64,000 bases of DNA from Gimesia sp. GTDB taxonomy: Bacteria; Planctomycetota; Planctomycetia; Planctomycetales; Planctomycetaceae. The notes under the pieces were generated by a model. That model saw only the letters and a list, made by a program, of their open reading frames with translations. It was not told the DNA's origin and did no database searches. The DNA lies in contig PAJV01000066.1 of assembly GCA_002706765.1 (NCBI GenBank), forward strand, positions 1 through 64,000, in the 5' to 3' direction. Positions 27,201-34,780 of the stretch are shown here, piece by piece. A program made the translations under genes and the position numbers. Each line of letters opens with the position of its first letter. Position 1 is the first letter of the stretch.

Positions 27201-27751
27201 TCGGCGACGGCAGCCAGAGCCCATTTTGGGTTATCTCCGACCAGGAATTCCCATTCCCCTTTTAAGACGCATTCCAGAAAGTAACCTGCCAGAATGGGAG
27301 GGACACCCCGAAAGCCTCCCGGACCTTCTGCATTATAAACGCGCACGGCAATCGTATTGTATTTCCCAAGCTTCAAGGTTCCCGGCGGGACTTTGTAACG
27401 CTGGTACTTGTCGAACCCGCTTTCGAATTGGGGCGGGAAGCCGCCGATCTGCCCGATGCGGGTTCCATTAATATACAGTTCATGCGCGTCCGCCAGCTTT
27501 TCAATCGACAGTGTTACCGAATCGCGCCAGAGAGGACGTGCGGACATGTCAGCCCAGTTATCCGGGACCTTGACGTAACAGCGATACCAGGCGAAGCCAT
27601 CGTAATCTGCATATTTGCCATCCCGTTGCTGCTCCCAGCTGCCGGGAACCTGAATCAGATCCGGGGGAGAACCGGGGTCAGCAGCAGGCAGATTGCCAGC
27701 GGAATGTAAACAAAAAATGAAAAACAGGACTGCAAACTGACAGACTTTCAT
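24224..27751 (-). CDS. PVC-type haem-binding protein: beta-sandwich, dehydrogenase-like propeller, HEAT repeats, CxxCH
   Basis: 1175 residues with a signal peptide ending near residue 23. Order: an N-terminal beta-sandwich like the galactose-binding jelly roll of glycosidases and esterases (about 30-170), a membrane-bound dehydrogenase/PQQ-type beta-propeller (about 220-600; WGPDGWLYMVQGS, GRIYSGHNGGGTRG, VGPDGGVYVADFY), HEAT-like helical repeats (about 610-1020), and a C-terminal cytochrome domain with HCAKCH and DGQNVTIKRENIDEM. This corresponds to the large Pirellula/Verrucomicrobium families TIGR02604 and TIGR02603. Probably periplasmic and redox-active; substrate unknown. It is convergent with the GH3 gene (29 nt gap). 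Confidence 0.92.
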   Translation of the reverse strand: MKVCQFAVLFFIFCLHSAGNLPAADPGSPPDLIQVPGSWEQQRDGKYADYDGFAWYRCYVKVPDNWADMSARPLWRDSVTLSIEKLADAHELYINGTRIGQIGGFPPQFESGFDKYQRYKVPPGTLKLGKYNTIAVRVYNAEGPGGFRGVPPILAGYFLECVLKGEWEFLVGDNPKWALAAVADKPKQAAYDQFAPATSTLKRSSQLSPGRRLPPEKSMELFELDADMRVEQLLTEPLIGQPLFLSFDERGRMWVVQYRQYPYPAGLKVLSRNKYYRMEFDQMPPPPPNHFPGNDRITIHEDTNGDGKYDDHKVFAGDLNVATSVVKGRGGVWVLNPPYLMFYPDKNNDDIPDADPEVHLRGFGISDTHSAPNSLQWGPDGWLYMVQGSNVVSHLKNSDKADAPAIYCEGPAVWRYHPESKRYELFAEGGGNAFGLEVDADGRIYSGHNGGGTRGFYYVQGGYYEKGTERKYGDVSNPYAFGLLPFMKHAATPRFSHALVKYEGDTLPEKYRGNLLSVDPLHQYLVFSEIKPLGSTFETEDISFPLKSTDLGFRPIEIKVGPDGGVYVADFYEEFIAHGQHYQGQVDPNSGRIYRFQAKDAKPRKIDDLSQKTTPELLELLKHPNEWQRRTALRLLGDRKDASAIPTLKQWIKENDGHLALEAFWALNLCQGFDETVAEQTLKHPHPMVRFWTVRLLGDDKVVSTHLGQALIALAQDEPNAEVRGQLAATARRLPAEVCLPIVAALSNYAEDVDDRHQPLMVWWALESKVDSDREQVLALFKDQELWNRPLIKTAILERLMRRYATAGSRTDLISCAKLFELAPDENSRKTLMAGFENSFKGRSLAGLPEVLVKALADAGGGSTTLQMRLGNPRAIQSALDALKTPGKNQAQLVEFIQVLGELQEPQALPALQNLLSTTKVPEVQTGLLVALQKYNEPQVAETILKRYSDFSEPVREVALSTLVSRKEWTRQLLTAIDVGQIEAASIPADLVRKMTIHPDQQIADLVSKHWKEIKGASNQQMQDQIARVSKLLGTGSSDVYHGKELYQQHCAKCHILFGEGKRVGPELTQYKRDDSLRMLMHVVNPSAEIREGYETYLVITVDGLVVSGFLFDQDQQIVVIRGADGQNVTIKRENIDEMIKQPKSLMPEGLLDQLSEQDLRDLFGFLRSSQPVFK

Positions 27752-28064
27752 CTAGAAACTCCCGGAGAACGCACTGTTTTGCTGTGACTCTATCAAGACT
27801 TAAGAAAATTAGGATTCTTAATATATTGAACCATCGCAGAGAGCAGAATTCAACGTGGTTTTACAGGATTACCGTGAATTTCGCCTGACATCTGCGGTTC
27901 TTTATATAGTGACCGTCCAGAATCGGAAGTGCGGATTATGCGGTGTAGAAGCAGTGTCCCACCCGTTGAGTTGGGAATTGATTAATTTTCCTTGAAATAT
28001 TCTCAGCAATTTTACGTTAGGTTCGTAGTGAAACCCAACAATAAAAACACAGAGAACAATAGCA
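27752..28064. other. Divergent promoter gap
   Basis: Separates the giant CxxCH gene from the acetyltransferase gene. Holds an inverted repeat TTAAGAA/TTCTTAA (27800-27821). No gene seen. Confidence 0.4.
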
Positions 28065-28637
28065 ATGCGAAACACCCTGGAGAAACAGACCTTGGAAACT
28101 TCCCGATTAATTCTGCGACCGTGGCGCGAGACAGATGTCGCCCCCTTCGCGGAGATGAATGCCGACCGGAAAGTCATGCAATACTTTCCAGCGCCGCTCT
28201 CTTATGAGGAAAGTGCGTCTCTGGTCGAACGGTGTCAAAAACATTTCGACGAGTATGGTTTTGGACTCTGGGCGGTTGAGCTCAAAGAGACAACAGAGTT
28301 TGCCGGTTTTATCGGCCTGGCAGTCCCACAGTTTACCGCTTATTTCACACCCTGTGTTGAGATCGGCTGGCGACTGGCGGCTCCGTACTGGAACCAGGGT
28401 TATGCAACAGAGGGTGCCCAGGCGGCACTCGACTTCGGGTTCGATCAGTGTAATCTGAAAGAAGTCCTGTCATTTACTGTTCCCGCGAACGTGGCATCAC
28501 GACGCGTGATGGAAAAAATCGGGATGAGTTATATCGATAACTTTGATCACCCCGCCATTCCCGGCGATGATCCGCTCTGCCGTCACGTTCTGTATCGGAT
28601 TACCAAACAGGAACGGGACGCGCTGCAGGCCGTTTGA
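28065..28637 (+). CDS. GNAT acetyltransferase, RimJ/RimL-like
   Basis: 190 residues. TLETSRLILRPWRETD is the start typical of the RimJ/RimL/ acetyltransf_3 group. Further family features are VEIGWRLAAPYWNQGYATEGAQA, which covers the acetyl-CoA pyrophosphate loop (R/Q-x-x-G-x-A/G), and ASRRVMEKIGMSYIDNFDHP. The enzyme moves acetyl from acetyl-CoA to an amino group of a protein or small molecule; the acceptor is not determinable. It ends 3 nt before the convergent gene at 28641. Confidence 0.92.
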   Translation: MRNTLEKQTLETSRLILRPWRETDVAPFAEMNADRKVMQYFPAPLSYEESASLVERCQKHFDEYGFGLWAVELKETTEFAGFIGLAVPQFTAYFTPCVEIGWRLAAPYWNQGYATEGAQAALDFGFDQCNLKEVLSFTVPANVASRRVMEKIGMSYIDNFDHPAIPGDDPLCRHVLYRITKQERDALQAV

Positions 28638-28640
28638 GAC

Positions 28641-30083
28641 TTACTTCGACAGACGATTGAGAATGTTTTTCGTTACCTGCTGTACAACCGGATCTTTCCC
28701 GCGCAGTCCATGAGCCCAGTCAGTACTGCCAACCGTGAAGACAGTCCCCCCGTTGGTATACATGCCCAGTATCGCAGCCCCGATGCGATCTTCATCAAAG
28801 CGATCATACCACAGGCTGTCGCCGGGCGCCCATTTCGCCGGACAGGAAGCCAGTATTTCAAAAGTACGCGGCGTTCCATCTTTGAATGTGGGCACAGGCA
28901 GACCGTCCTTCATCTCAAACTGGCAGCCATCGCATTCATAACCGACAATACTGTCTTTGCCGCCGAATTCGTCTCCCTGTTTGATGCCGGTCTTTTCAAA
29001 TACCCAGTGTGCGGGACGATGCACCTGGTAAGCACCGGAGCCCTCCATGAACTGACCATGGCTTTTATGATAACCGCCATACAGGAAGCCCACTCCGGTT
29101 AACTGATTTTCAGGACGGTTCACCAGGTGATGGCTCCAGAGTGTCGACAGCAGACGGTGATCCCCGTCCGGAAACAGCGGGTCCTGGTTATACCATTGTT
29201 TCCAGCAGGTCAGCGCCCGCCCGTCGTCCTCACTGCGGACCTGCCAGCAGACCGAGTTGCCACTGAAGAACGCCACGTTCCCTCCCTGGCTGATGAACCG
29301 TTCCAGGTGATCACGCATCGGAGCCGACCAGTATTCATCATGGCCGACACTCAACACCAGCCGATAATGCTGCAGCAGTTCCGGGTGAAATTCCAGATCG
29401 CTGTTGGCGGCGTAATCGAGCTGATACCCGTTGCTCTCTGCCCAGATAATAAACGGCAATTCCCAGTTGGCAAACTGCCCGGCCAGGGGACGATTGAACG
29501 AAACACGATGCCCCTGCAGATTCGCCCGGCCATGATAGCTGTACAGGCTGGAGCCGCCCCAGTTGTTGTAGGCGTTGTAAGTATTCGTGCTCAGTTGAAT
29601 CAGAATCTTCGTCTGGCTGCCCGGCTGCTTTGCCCTGACGATAAAAAACAGATTCGATTCCGCCGATCGCGTGTTCCTTTGAATGAACTTCCCGCCCCGA
29701 TCAGAAACTGACAGCCGGACATTGTAATAACCGCTCTGCCAGGAATCGGGGACAGTCAACTCAAATGCGGCCGGCCACTGACAACCGTGTGACGAAGCAT
29801 TTTCCGGGACAGGATAAGCAGCGCCGTTTTTACGGGTCTCTTTGAAAACCGTTTTGTTCTCCGCTCCCAGCCGGGTGATTTCGACCGAATACTGTGGCTC
29901 AGAACTGGAGAGATGAAAGGCGATCTTCTCACCAGGCTGATAGCTCAACTGACTGGTGTAACCTTCGATAAAGATCGAGCCGGGATCATCGTCGGCAGCG
30001 GTGAGAGGAACCGTCAACACGCTGGCCCACAAACACATCAGCAATATTCTCGAACAGCATGAAATCATCGTCGTCTTCCTCAA
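28641..30083 (-). CDS. Secreted N,N-dimethylformamidase beta-subunit-like protein
   Basis: 480 residues with a signal peptide (cut near residue 28). An N-terminal beta domain (about 30-150; VTVPDSWQSGYYNVRLSV-like strands) is followed by a DMFase large-subunit-like domain: NTYNAYNNWGGSSLY, VLSVGHDEYWSAPMRDHLE, ISQGGNVAFFSGNSVCWQVR, NRPENQLTGVGF, and a C-terminal GGTVFTVGSTDWAHGL. Proteins with this domain are common in environmental bacteria and most are probably not dimethylformamidases; the fold resembles a class I glutamine amidotransferase. It may cleave an amide in the periplasm. There is no small alpha subunit gene nearby, unlike true DMFase. Confidence 0.8.
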   Translation of the reverse strand: MRKTTMISCCSRILLMCLWASVLTVPLTAADDDPGSIFIEGYTSQLSYQPGEKIAFHLSSSEPQYSVEITRLGAENKTVFKETRKNGAAYPVPENASSHGCQWPAAFELTVPDSWQSGYYNVRLSVSDRGGKFIQRNTRSAESNLFFIVRAKQPGSQTKILIQLSTNTYNAYNNWGGSSLYSYHGRANLQGHRVSFNRPLAGQFANWELPFIIWAESNGYQLDYAANSDLEFHPELLQHYRLVLSVGHDEYWSAPMRDHLERFISQGGNVAFFSGNSVCWQVRSEDDGRALTCWKQWYNQDPLFPDGDHRLLSTLWSHHLVNRPENQLTGVGFLYGGYHKSHGQFMEGSGAYQVHRPAHWVFEKTGIKQGDEFGGKDSIVGYECDGCQFEMKDGLPVPTFKDGTPRTFEILASCPAKWAPGDSLWYDRFDEDRIGAAILGMYTNGGTVFTVGSTDWAHGLRGKDPVVQQVTKNILNRLSK

Positions 30084-30201
30084 TCAGTTGAGCCGGTTGT
30101 CAATCAGTGGATTCTGAATTATCGATCCTAACAGGACCCATAGACGCATGCTATTCCGTAACTGAAAAATCCCGGTCACACAGGAGAGCGGACGTTCAGA
30201 G

Positions 30202-31383
30202 TCAGTGACGACTGTGATTCTGCTGGCGATATTCGCGGGGGGACATGCCCGTCAGGCGGCCGAACATGCGGATCATGGCTTCCTGATGTTGAAAGCCGCA
30301 ACGGGCTGCAATCTGCGAAATGGTCAGGTTCGTCTCCTGCAGCAGTTTGATGATCCGCTTCAGTTTTTCCTGGCGAATTTCTGCAGCGGGGGAACGATGC
30401 AGGGCTTTCTGAAAGCGATGCTCCAGGATCCGCCGCGATACATTCAGATGATCAGTCAGATCCGAGACCTGCAACGCTTCCTGCGCATGTTGACGAATGA
30501 AATCAATGGCTTCGCGAACGAGGTCATCATCGGCAAACAGCGTATCGGTGGAAGCACGTTCTTCAATCGACAGCGGGGGAATCAGAATCGGTTCCGCGGG
30601 CGGCGACTCTCCCTGAATCAACAGGTCCAGCAGTTGTGCCGCCTCGTAACCCACGACATGCGGTGCCTGATTAATACAGGAGAGAGGCACGGGAGACAGC
30701 GCCGACATCAGGGGATCATGTTCGATACTGAGGATCGCCACCTGGTCGGGAATTTCCAGATGATGATTTACACAGACCGTCGCCACTTCGCGACCAACCT
30801 TGCTCGACCAGACCAGCAGCGCCACCGGCTTGGGCAGTTCCCGCAGCCACTCCTTTAAACGTTTCTGCTGTTTCTCGTAGTCGTCTTCCTTCGTCAGTTC
30901 GTAATACGGAAATTGAAAACAGACCCCTTCAGACTGCTCAATCAGCTCCTGAAATTCGTTCTCGATCGTCGGCAGATATTTCAACGTGGGATCGGGGCCA
31001 ATATAGCCACAGGAGCGGAATCCTTTTTGCAGAAAGAAGTCTGCCGCCAGCCGGGCACACGCCCGTTCGTCTGAAATCACTTTGGGAATTTTTGTGGAAT
31101 GCTTGCCCAGCCACGAGACATTCACCGCGGGCAGCTTCCGCTGCAGGATCGACTGCTGAATGCGGGCATCGGCCAGACGACAGATTGTGCCATGCCCGTT
31201 CCAGGAAGCGGGTAACCTCAATTGTTCCTGCAGACCGCGGAACTCAATCCAGAAATCCCAGCCCCCCTGCTCCAGCGCATAGTCGGCGATCCCCTGAATG
31301 ATCTGGCGACTCCAGTCACTGGAAGTCTGTATGAGTAAAGCCACTTTGCGTCGTTCGGGAAATCTCACGTGTGCTCGTTTCAT
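30202..31383 (-). CDS. XylR-type regulator (LacI-like sensor plus AraC HTH)
   Basis: About 393 residues from the ATG at 31381-31383, close to the length of E. coli XylR (392). The frame is open to 31437. The N-terminal two-thirds (RRKVALLIQTSSDWSRQIIQGIADY ... EIPDQVAILSIEHDPLMSALSPVPLSCI) is a periplasmic-binding-protein-like ligand domain as in LacI regulators. The C-terminal ~100 residues hold two AraC HTH motifs: ALQVSDLTDHLNVSRRILEHRFQ and TISQIAARCGFQHQEAMIRMF, ending GMSPREYRQ. Such proteins usually sense sugars. Here it is divergent from the phosphonate genes with a 298-bp gap, so it may control them; the ligand could then be an organophosphonate, a notable departure from the family. 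Confidence 0.9.
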   Translation of the reverse strand: MKRAHVRFPERRKVALLIQTSSDWSRQIIQGIADYALEQGGWDFWIEFRGLQEQLRLPASWNGHGTICRLADARIQQSILQRKLPAVNVSWLGKHSTKIPKVISDERACARLAADFFLQKGFRSCGYIGPDPTLKYLPTIENEFQELIEQSEGVCFQFPYYELTKEDDYEKQQKRLKEWLRELPKPVALLVWSSKVGREVATVCVNHHLEIPDQVAILSIEHDPLMSALSPVPLSCINQAPHVVGYEAAQLLDLLIQGESPPAEPILIPPLSIEERASTDTLFADDDLVREAIDFIRQHAQEALQVSDLTDHLNVSRRILEHRFQKALHRSPAAEIRQEKLKRIIKLLQETNLTISQIAARCGFQHQEAMIRMFGRLTGMSPREYRQQNHSRH

Positions 31384-31681
31384 GACAGGGTATCGATGGA
31401 AAGCCGCTCTTTTCAGACCTGTATGATAGCTTCCCACTACTTAAGGATGGTAAAGATGAGATGAAGACGATGTAAATATTATCAATTATACTGCGTATTT
31501 TGTCATTGTATTTTGAAAAATTTCCTCGATACTTTTCCCTGTACAATGAAGCTTGCGACAGGTCTGGCGGGAAGTTTCTCCTGTGTTCCCGCCAGACCGT
31601 CTGCAGGCTTCCTGTCTCATTCCAGGCAACCGCGGGTCAGTCCTGCCCTGTTTTCCCGATACTCATTCTGTTTCTGAAACC
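31384..31681. promoter_or_regulatory. Divergent control region of the phosphonate locus
   Basis: AT-rich gap between the regulator and the FAD oxidoreductase, containing the strong inverted repeat at 31561-31598. Possible -10 elements (TACAAT at 31542) lie just before the repeat, but I see no well-spaced -35. Confidence 0.5.
31561..31598 (+). promoter_or_regulatory. Perfect 13-bp inverted repeat in phosphonate operon leader
   Basis: GGTCTGGCGGGAA (31561-31573) and TTCCCGCCAGACC (31586-31598) are exact complements around a 12-nt loop. It ends 84 nt before the first gene. No T-run follows, so it is not a simple terminator; it could be an operator of the divergent regulator or an RNA leader structure. 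Confidence 0.65.
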
Positions 31682-32854
31682 ATGTCGACTCCAACTTATC
31701 AGAGTGAATACGATGTCATCGTGATTGGTGGCGGCGTGCTCGGTGCCTTTCATGCCTACTTCGCCATGCGCCAGGGGCTGAAGACGTTATTAATTGAACG
31801 CAATGTCTTTCCCCAGCAGGCGTCTGTCCGTAACTTCGGGTTGATTATTCCCAGCGCCATGCCCGCAGGCCGCTGGCGCGACCGGGCAATCGCTTCCTGC
31901 GAGATCTATTCAGAACTCTGCGAGTTTCTCGACGTTCCCCTGCGTCGGACAGGGACCCAGTACCTGGCGCACACAGCAGCAGAAGCGGACTTCCTGAAAC
32001 AGATGGCGGTTGCCTGTGAAGACTCCTTATGTCCGGCGGAATACTATTCCGCAGAAGAAACCATCCGTTCCAGCTGCTGCCTGAATCCGGAGTTCTGTCA
32101 AGGCAGCCTGTTTTTCCCCCATGATCTGCAACTGGATCCCGACCAGTTTTTTCGCGCCTTGATCAACTGGATCGCGTGTACATCAGACTGCGATTATCTG
32201 CCGAACACGACCGCGATCACCGTGGAATCACAGGAAAGCCTCGCGTGCATCAGAACCTCTTCGGGCAGAACATTTCAGGCACGCCATACCTTTGTCTGTT
32301 CCGGAGCCGATCTGCAGACGCTGTTCCCCGAGATCTATGCGTCGCGAAATCTGCAATACTGCAAACTGCAGATGCTGAAACTCTCCAATCCTGAAAATCG
32401 TACACTGGGCACCAGTATCGCCTCTCCCATTGCGCTCACACGCTATCCCGCCTTTCTGAAGGCACAATCCCTGCAAGGCGTTTCCCTGCCGGCCCCCGAT
32501 CCGGTTCTGCAGGAACGTGGCATCCAGATCTGGATGACCCAAAATCAGAATAACGAATTCATTCTCGGCGATTCGCACGCTTACTCAACCGACGCGCCCA
32601 CTGAATTTCTGTCAGCCGAGGTGGAATCACACATTATTAATTATGCGCGAAAGATGTTCGTCAAACTGGAATTTGAAGTGATTGATCGCTGGTGTGGCAT
32701 TTATACTGAAGCACAGTCCGCCGGTTTATTCCAGCAGACCCTTGACGACCGGATCCATTTAATCACTGGGATTGGCGGCAAGGGAATGACCACCGGCCCG
32801 GGACTCGCCAGAGAAAATATCCGCCAACTCTCCCTTATCCAAAGCAGGCCATGA
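31682..32854 (+). CDS. FAD-dependent oxidoreductase of phosphonate loci (TIGR03364-like)
   Basis: 390 residues from the ATG at 31682, where the product begins MSTPTYQSEYDVIVIGGGVLGAFHAYFA, placing the FAD-binding GxGxxG-type loop near residue 16; the upstream open frame to 31553 covers the leader repeat and is not coding. A DAO-fold core follows, and GIGGKGMTTGPGLA near the C-terminus closes the flavin site. The clade is known to sit beside phosphonatase-like genes and has been proposed, and for relatives reported, to oxidise aminophosphonates at the amino-bearing carbon. First gene of the phosphonate run; its stop overlaps the transporter start (ATGA). Expected product is an aldehyde phosphonate feeding PhnX. 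Confidence 0.88.
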   Translation: MSTPTYQSEYDVIVIGGGVLGAFHAYFAMRQGLKTLLIERNVFPQQASVRNFGLIIPSAMPAGRWRDRAIASCEIYSELCEFLDVPLRRTGTQYLAHTAAEADFLKQMAVACEDSLCPAEYYSAEETIRSSCCLNPEFCQGSLFFPHDLQLDPDQFFRALINWIACTSDCDYLPNTTAITVESQESLACIRTSSGRTFQARHTFVCSGADLQTLFPEIYASRNLQYCKLQMLKLSNPENRTLGTSIASPIALTRYPAFLKAQSLQGVSLPAPDPVLQERGIQIWMTQNQNNEFILGDSHAYSTDAPTEFLSAEVESHIINYARKMFVKLEFEVIDRWCGIYTEAQSAGLFQQTLDDRIHLITGIGGKGMTTGPGLARENIRQLSLIQSRP

Positions 32855-34209
32855 TGTCGAAGTCTCCGAATCGCAACTGGCAATTCATGACCCTGCTGAG
32901 CCTGTTTCTGGGCTACGTCGGTTATTACATTTGCCGTTCCAACCTGGCGGTCGCAACGCCGCTGCTGCTGAAAGAGTACGAGGGAGTCGGCATCACCAAA
33001 GTCGACATCGGGACCATCGCCTCTGTGGGAGTGATGCTGTATGCCCTGGGGAAAATCATTAACGGTTACCTGGCCGATTTTCTCGGCGGTCGGCTGATGT
33101 TCCTGACCGGGATGATCGCGTCCGTCCTGTGTTCGATCTGGTTTGGACTGGCAGGTGGCTTAACCCTGTTCGTCATCATCTGGGCCGTCAATCGATTTTT
33201 TCAGTCGATGGGCTGGGTGGCGCTGGTAAAAACCGCTTCGCGCTGGTTTCCCGTGCAATGGCATGCGACCGTGATGGCGATCCTTTCGCTCTCGTTTCTG
33301 TTCGGCGATGCGTTTGCCCGCGTATATCTGGGCAGCCTGATCATGCTGGGAGAACGTGATACTTCACTCAGCTTTCTAGCGGACTGGCGGACTGTCTTTT
33401 TCATCGCCGCAGGCACACTGGGACTGATCACGGTCTTTGTCTATTTCAGTTTGAAGTCCAGTCCCATTGATGTCGGCCTGGAAGAACCGGAGGCGAATCC
33501 GCTGAATGTTTACGGCGCGGAAGGGAATCATGCAGAGCGGATCTCCATTAAAGAGGTACTCAAGCCGCTGTTTGCCAGTCCCCTGTTCTGGCTGATCTGC
33601 ATCATGAATTTCAGCCTGACCCTCGTCCGCGAAACCTTTAATTTCTGGACCCCCACCTTCCTCAACGAAGTCGCAAAGTTCGATATCGGCCAGGCCGCGG
33701 TGGGCAGCATGCTGTTTCCACTGGTGGGAGGCTGTTCTGCTCTGCTCGCGGGGGTCACCTCGGATCGTCTCAAGGGCAGACATGGTCGCGTCGTACTGCC
33801 CAGCCTGATCCTGCTGGTGCTGTCGCTGATCTTACTGACCACGATCGATGTTTCGGGGAAACCCTATCTGGCGCTCACACTGCTGTCGCTGGTCGCCTTT
33901 TTTCTGATGGCGCCGTATTCGTTTCTCTCTGGCGTCATGGCCATTGACCTTGGTGGAAAGCGGGGCTGCTCCACTGTCGCCGGGCTCGTTGATTCCGCCG
34001 GCTACCTGGGAGCTATTCTTTCCGGTCACACTGTCGGAATGATTGCAGAATACTATGGCTGGAAGATGGCGTTCGGCGGACTGGCGGGAATCTGCTGCAC
34101 TGCCGTCATTGCCGGAGTGATTTACTGGCGGATTCAGGAACGGCAGATGAACCTGGCGCAACTCTTACCCACGGAACCTGAACCGGAGGAATCTCATGCC
34201 CCTCAATGA
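32851..34209 (+). CDS. MFS transporter, organophosphate:phosphate antiporter (GlpT/UhpT) type
   Basis: 452 residues with 12 predicted membrane helices. LFLGYVGYYICRSNLAVATPLL is the first-helix signature of the OPA family, and GKIINGYLADFLGGR, SMGWVALVKTASRWF and FMAPYSFLSGVMAIDLGGKRGC follow the GlpT/UhpC pattern. OPA carriers exchange phosphorylated solutes for phosphate across the inner membrane. Placed between phosphonate-degradation genes it probably imports an organophosphonate such as 2-aminoethylphosphonate, in place of the more common ABC importer. The start overlaps the previous stop by 4 nt and the end overlaps the HD gene by 14 nt. Confidence 0.9.
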   Translation: MMSKSPNRNWQFMTLLSLFLGYVGYYICRSNLAVATPLLLKEYEGVGITKVDIGTIASVGVMLYALGKIINGYLADFLGGRLMFLTGMIASVLCSIWFGLAGGLTLFVIIWAVNRFFQSMGWVALVKTASRWFPVQWHATVMAILSLSFLFGDAFARVYLGSLIMLGERDTSLSFLADWRTVFFIAAGTLGLITVFVYFSLKSSPIDVGLEEPEANPLNVYGAEGNHAERISIKEVLKPLFASPLFWLICIMNFSLTLVRETFNFWTPTFLNEVAKFDIGQAAVGSMLFPLVGGCSALLAGVTSDRLKGRHGRVVLPSLILLVLSLILLTTIDVSGKPYLALTLLSLVAFFLMAPYSFLSGVMAIDLGGKRGCSTVAGLVDSAGYLGAILSGHTVGMIAEYYGWKMAFGGLAGICCTAVIAGVIYWRIQERQMNLAQLLPTEPEPEESHAPQ

Positions 34210-34780
34210 TCCGGCTGCGATCGTCGCTGAAATACGACAACGTTTCCAGGAAAAAGGGAACGAGATGTACGCTGGCGAAGCGATCTCGCAGACAGAGCAT
34301 GCCTTGCAGGCCGCGTTCGCAGCCGAACAGGCGGGTGAGTCGGCAGAACTGATCGTCGCCGCGCTACTGCATGATATCGGTCACCTGCTGCACAAGCATG
34401 CTGAAGATTGCGCCAGCCAGGGGATCGATGACCTGCATGAACGCATCGGCGCACAATGGCTGGTTCGCTACTTCCCGAAAGATGTCACCGAACCGATTCG
34501 GCTGCATGTTGCTGCCAAACGCTACCGCTGTGCCACCGATGCCGCATATGCGTCCCGGCTTTCCCCCGCTTCGGTGCTCAGCCTGCAGTTGCAGGGCGGC
34601 CCCTTTGACTCGGTAGAACAAGAAGAGTTCGAACACAACCCCTGGTCGCAGGCAGCACTGCGTCTGCGCAACTGGGATGAAGCCGCAAAGGTACCAGACT
34701 TCGCAACCCCCGAACTCGAATATTTTTTAACGTATGTCCGGAGCGTCCTGCAGCAGCAGACTCCGGATCCTGGTGAATGA
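34196..34780 (+). CDS. phnZ: PhnZ-like HD-domain phosphonate oxygenase
   Basis: 194 residues, HD superfamily. Residues match the di-iron ligands reported for PhnZ almost position for position: His35, His59-Asp60 (LLHDIGH), His81, His104 and Asp161, with Tyr25 and Glu28 in MYAGEAISQ corresponding to the Tyr24/Glu27 pair of the substrate-gated site, and Lys108. PhnZ splits (R)-2-amino-1-hydroxyethylphosphonate with O2 into glycine and phosphate. GGAGG lies 5 nt before the ATG. It overlaps both neighbours, so all are translated together. PhnY, which makes the hydroxylated substrate, is not in the window, so the substrate may be imported directly or made elsewhere. The symbol is given by similarity. 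Confidence 0.88.
   Translation: MPLNDPAAIVAEIRQRFQEKGNEMYAGEAISQTEHALQAAFAAEQAGESAELIVAALLHDIGHLLHKHAEDCASQGIDDLHERIGAQWLVRYFPKDVTEPIRLHVAAKRYRCATDAAYASRLSPASVLSLQLQGGPFDSVEQEEFEHNPWSQAALRLRNWDEAAKVPDFATPELEYFLTYVRSVLQQQTPDPGE

Noticed and set aside
26501-27265. 254-codon plus-strand ORF opposite the giant CxxCH gene
   Set aside because: Shadow; composition follows the coding strand of the other gene.
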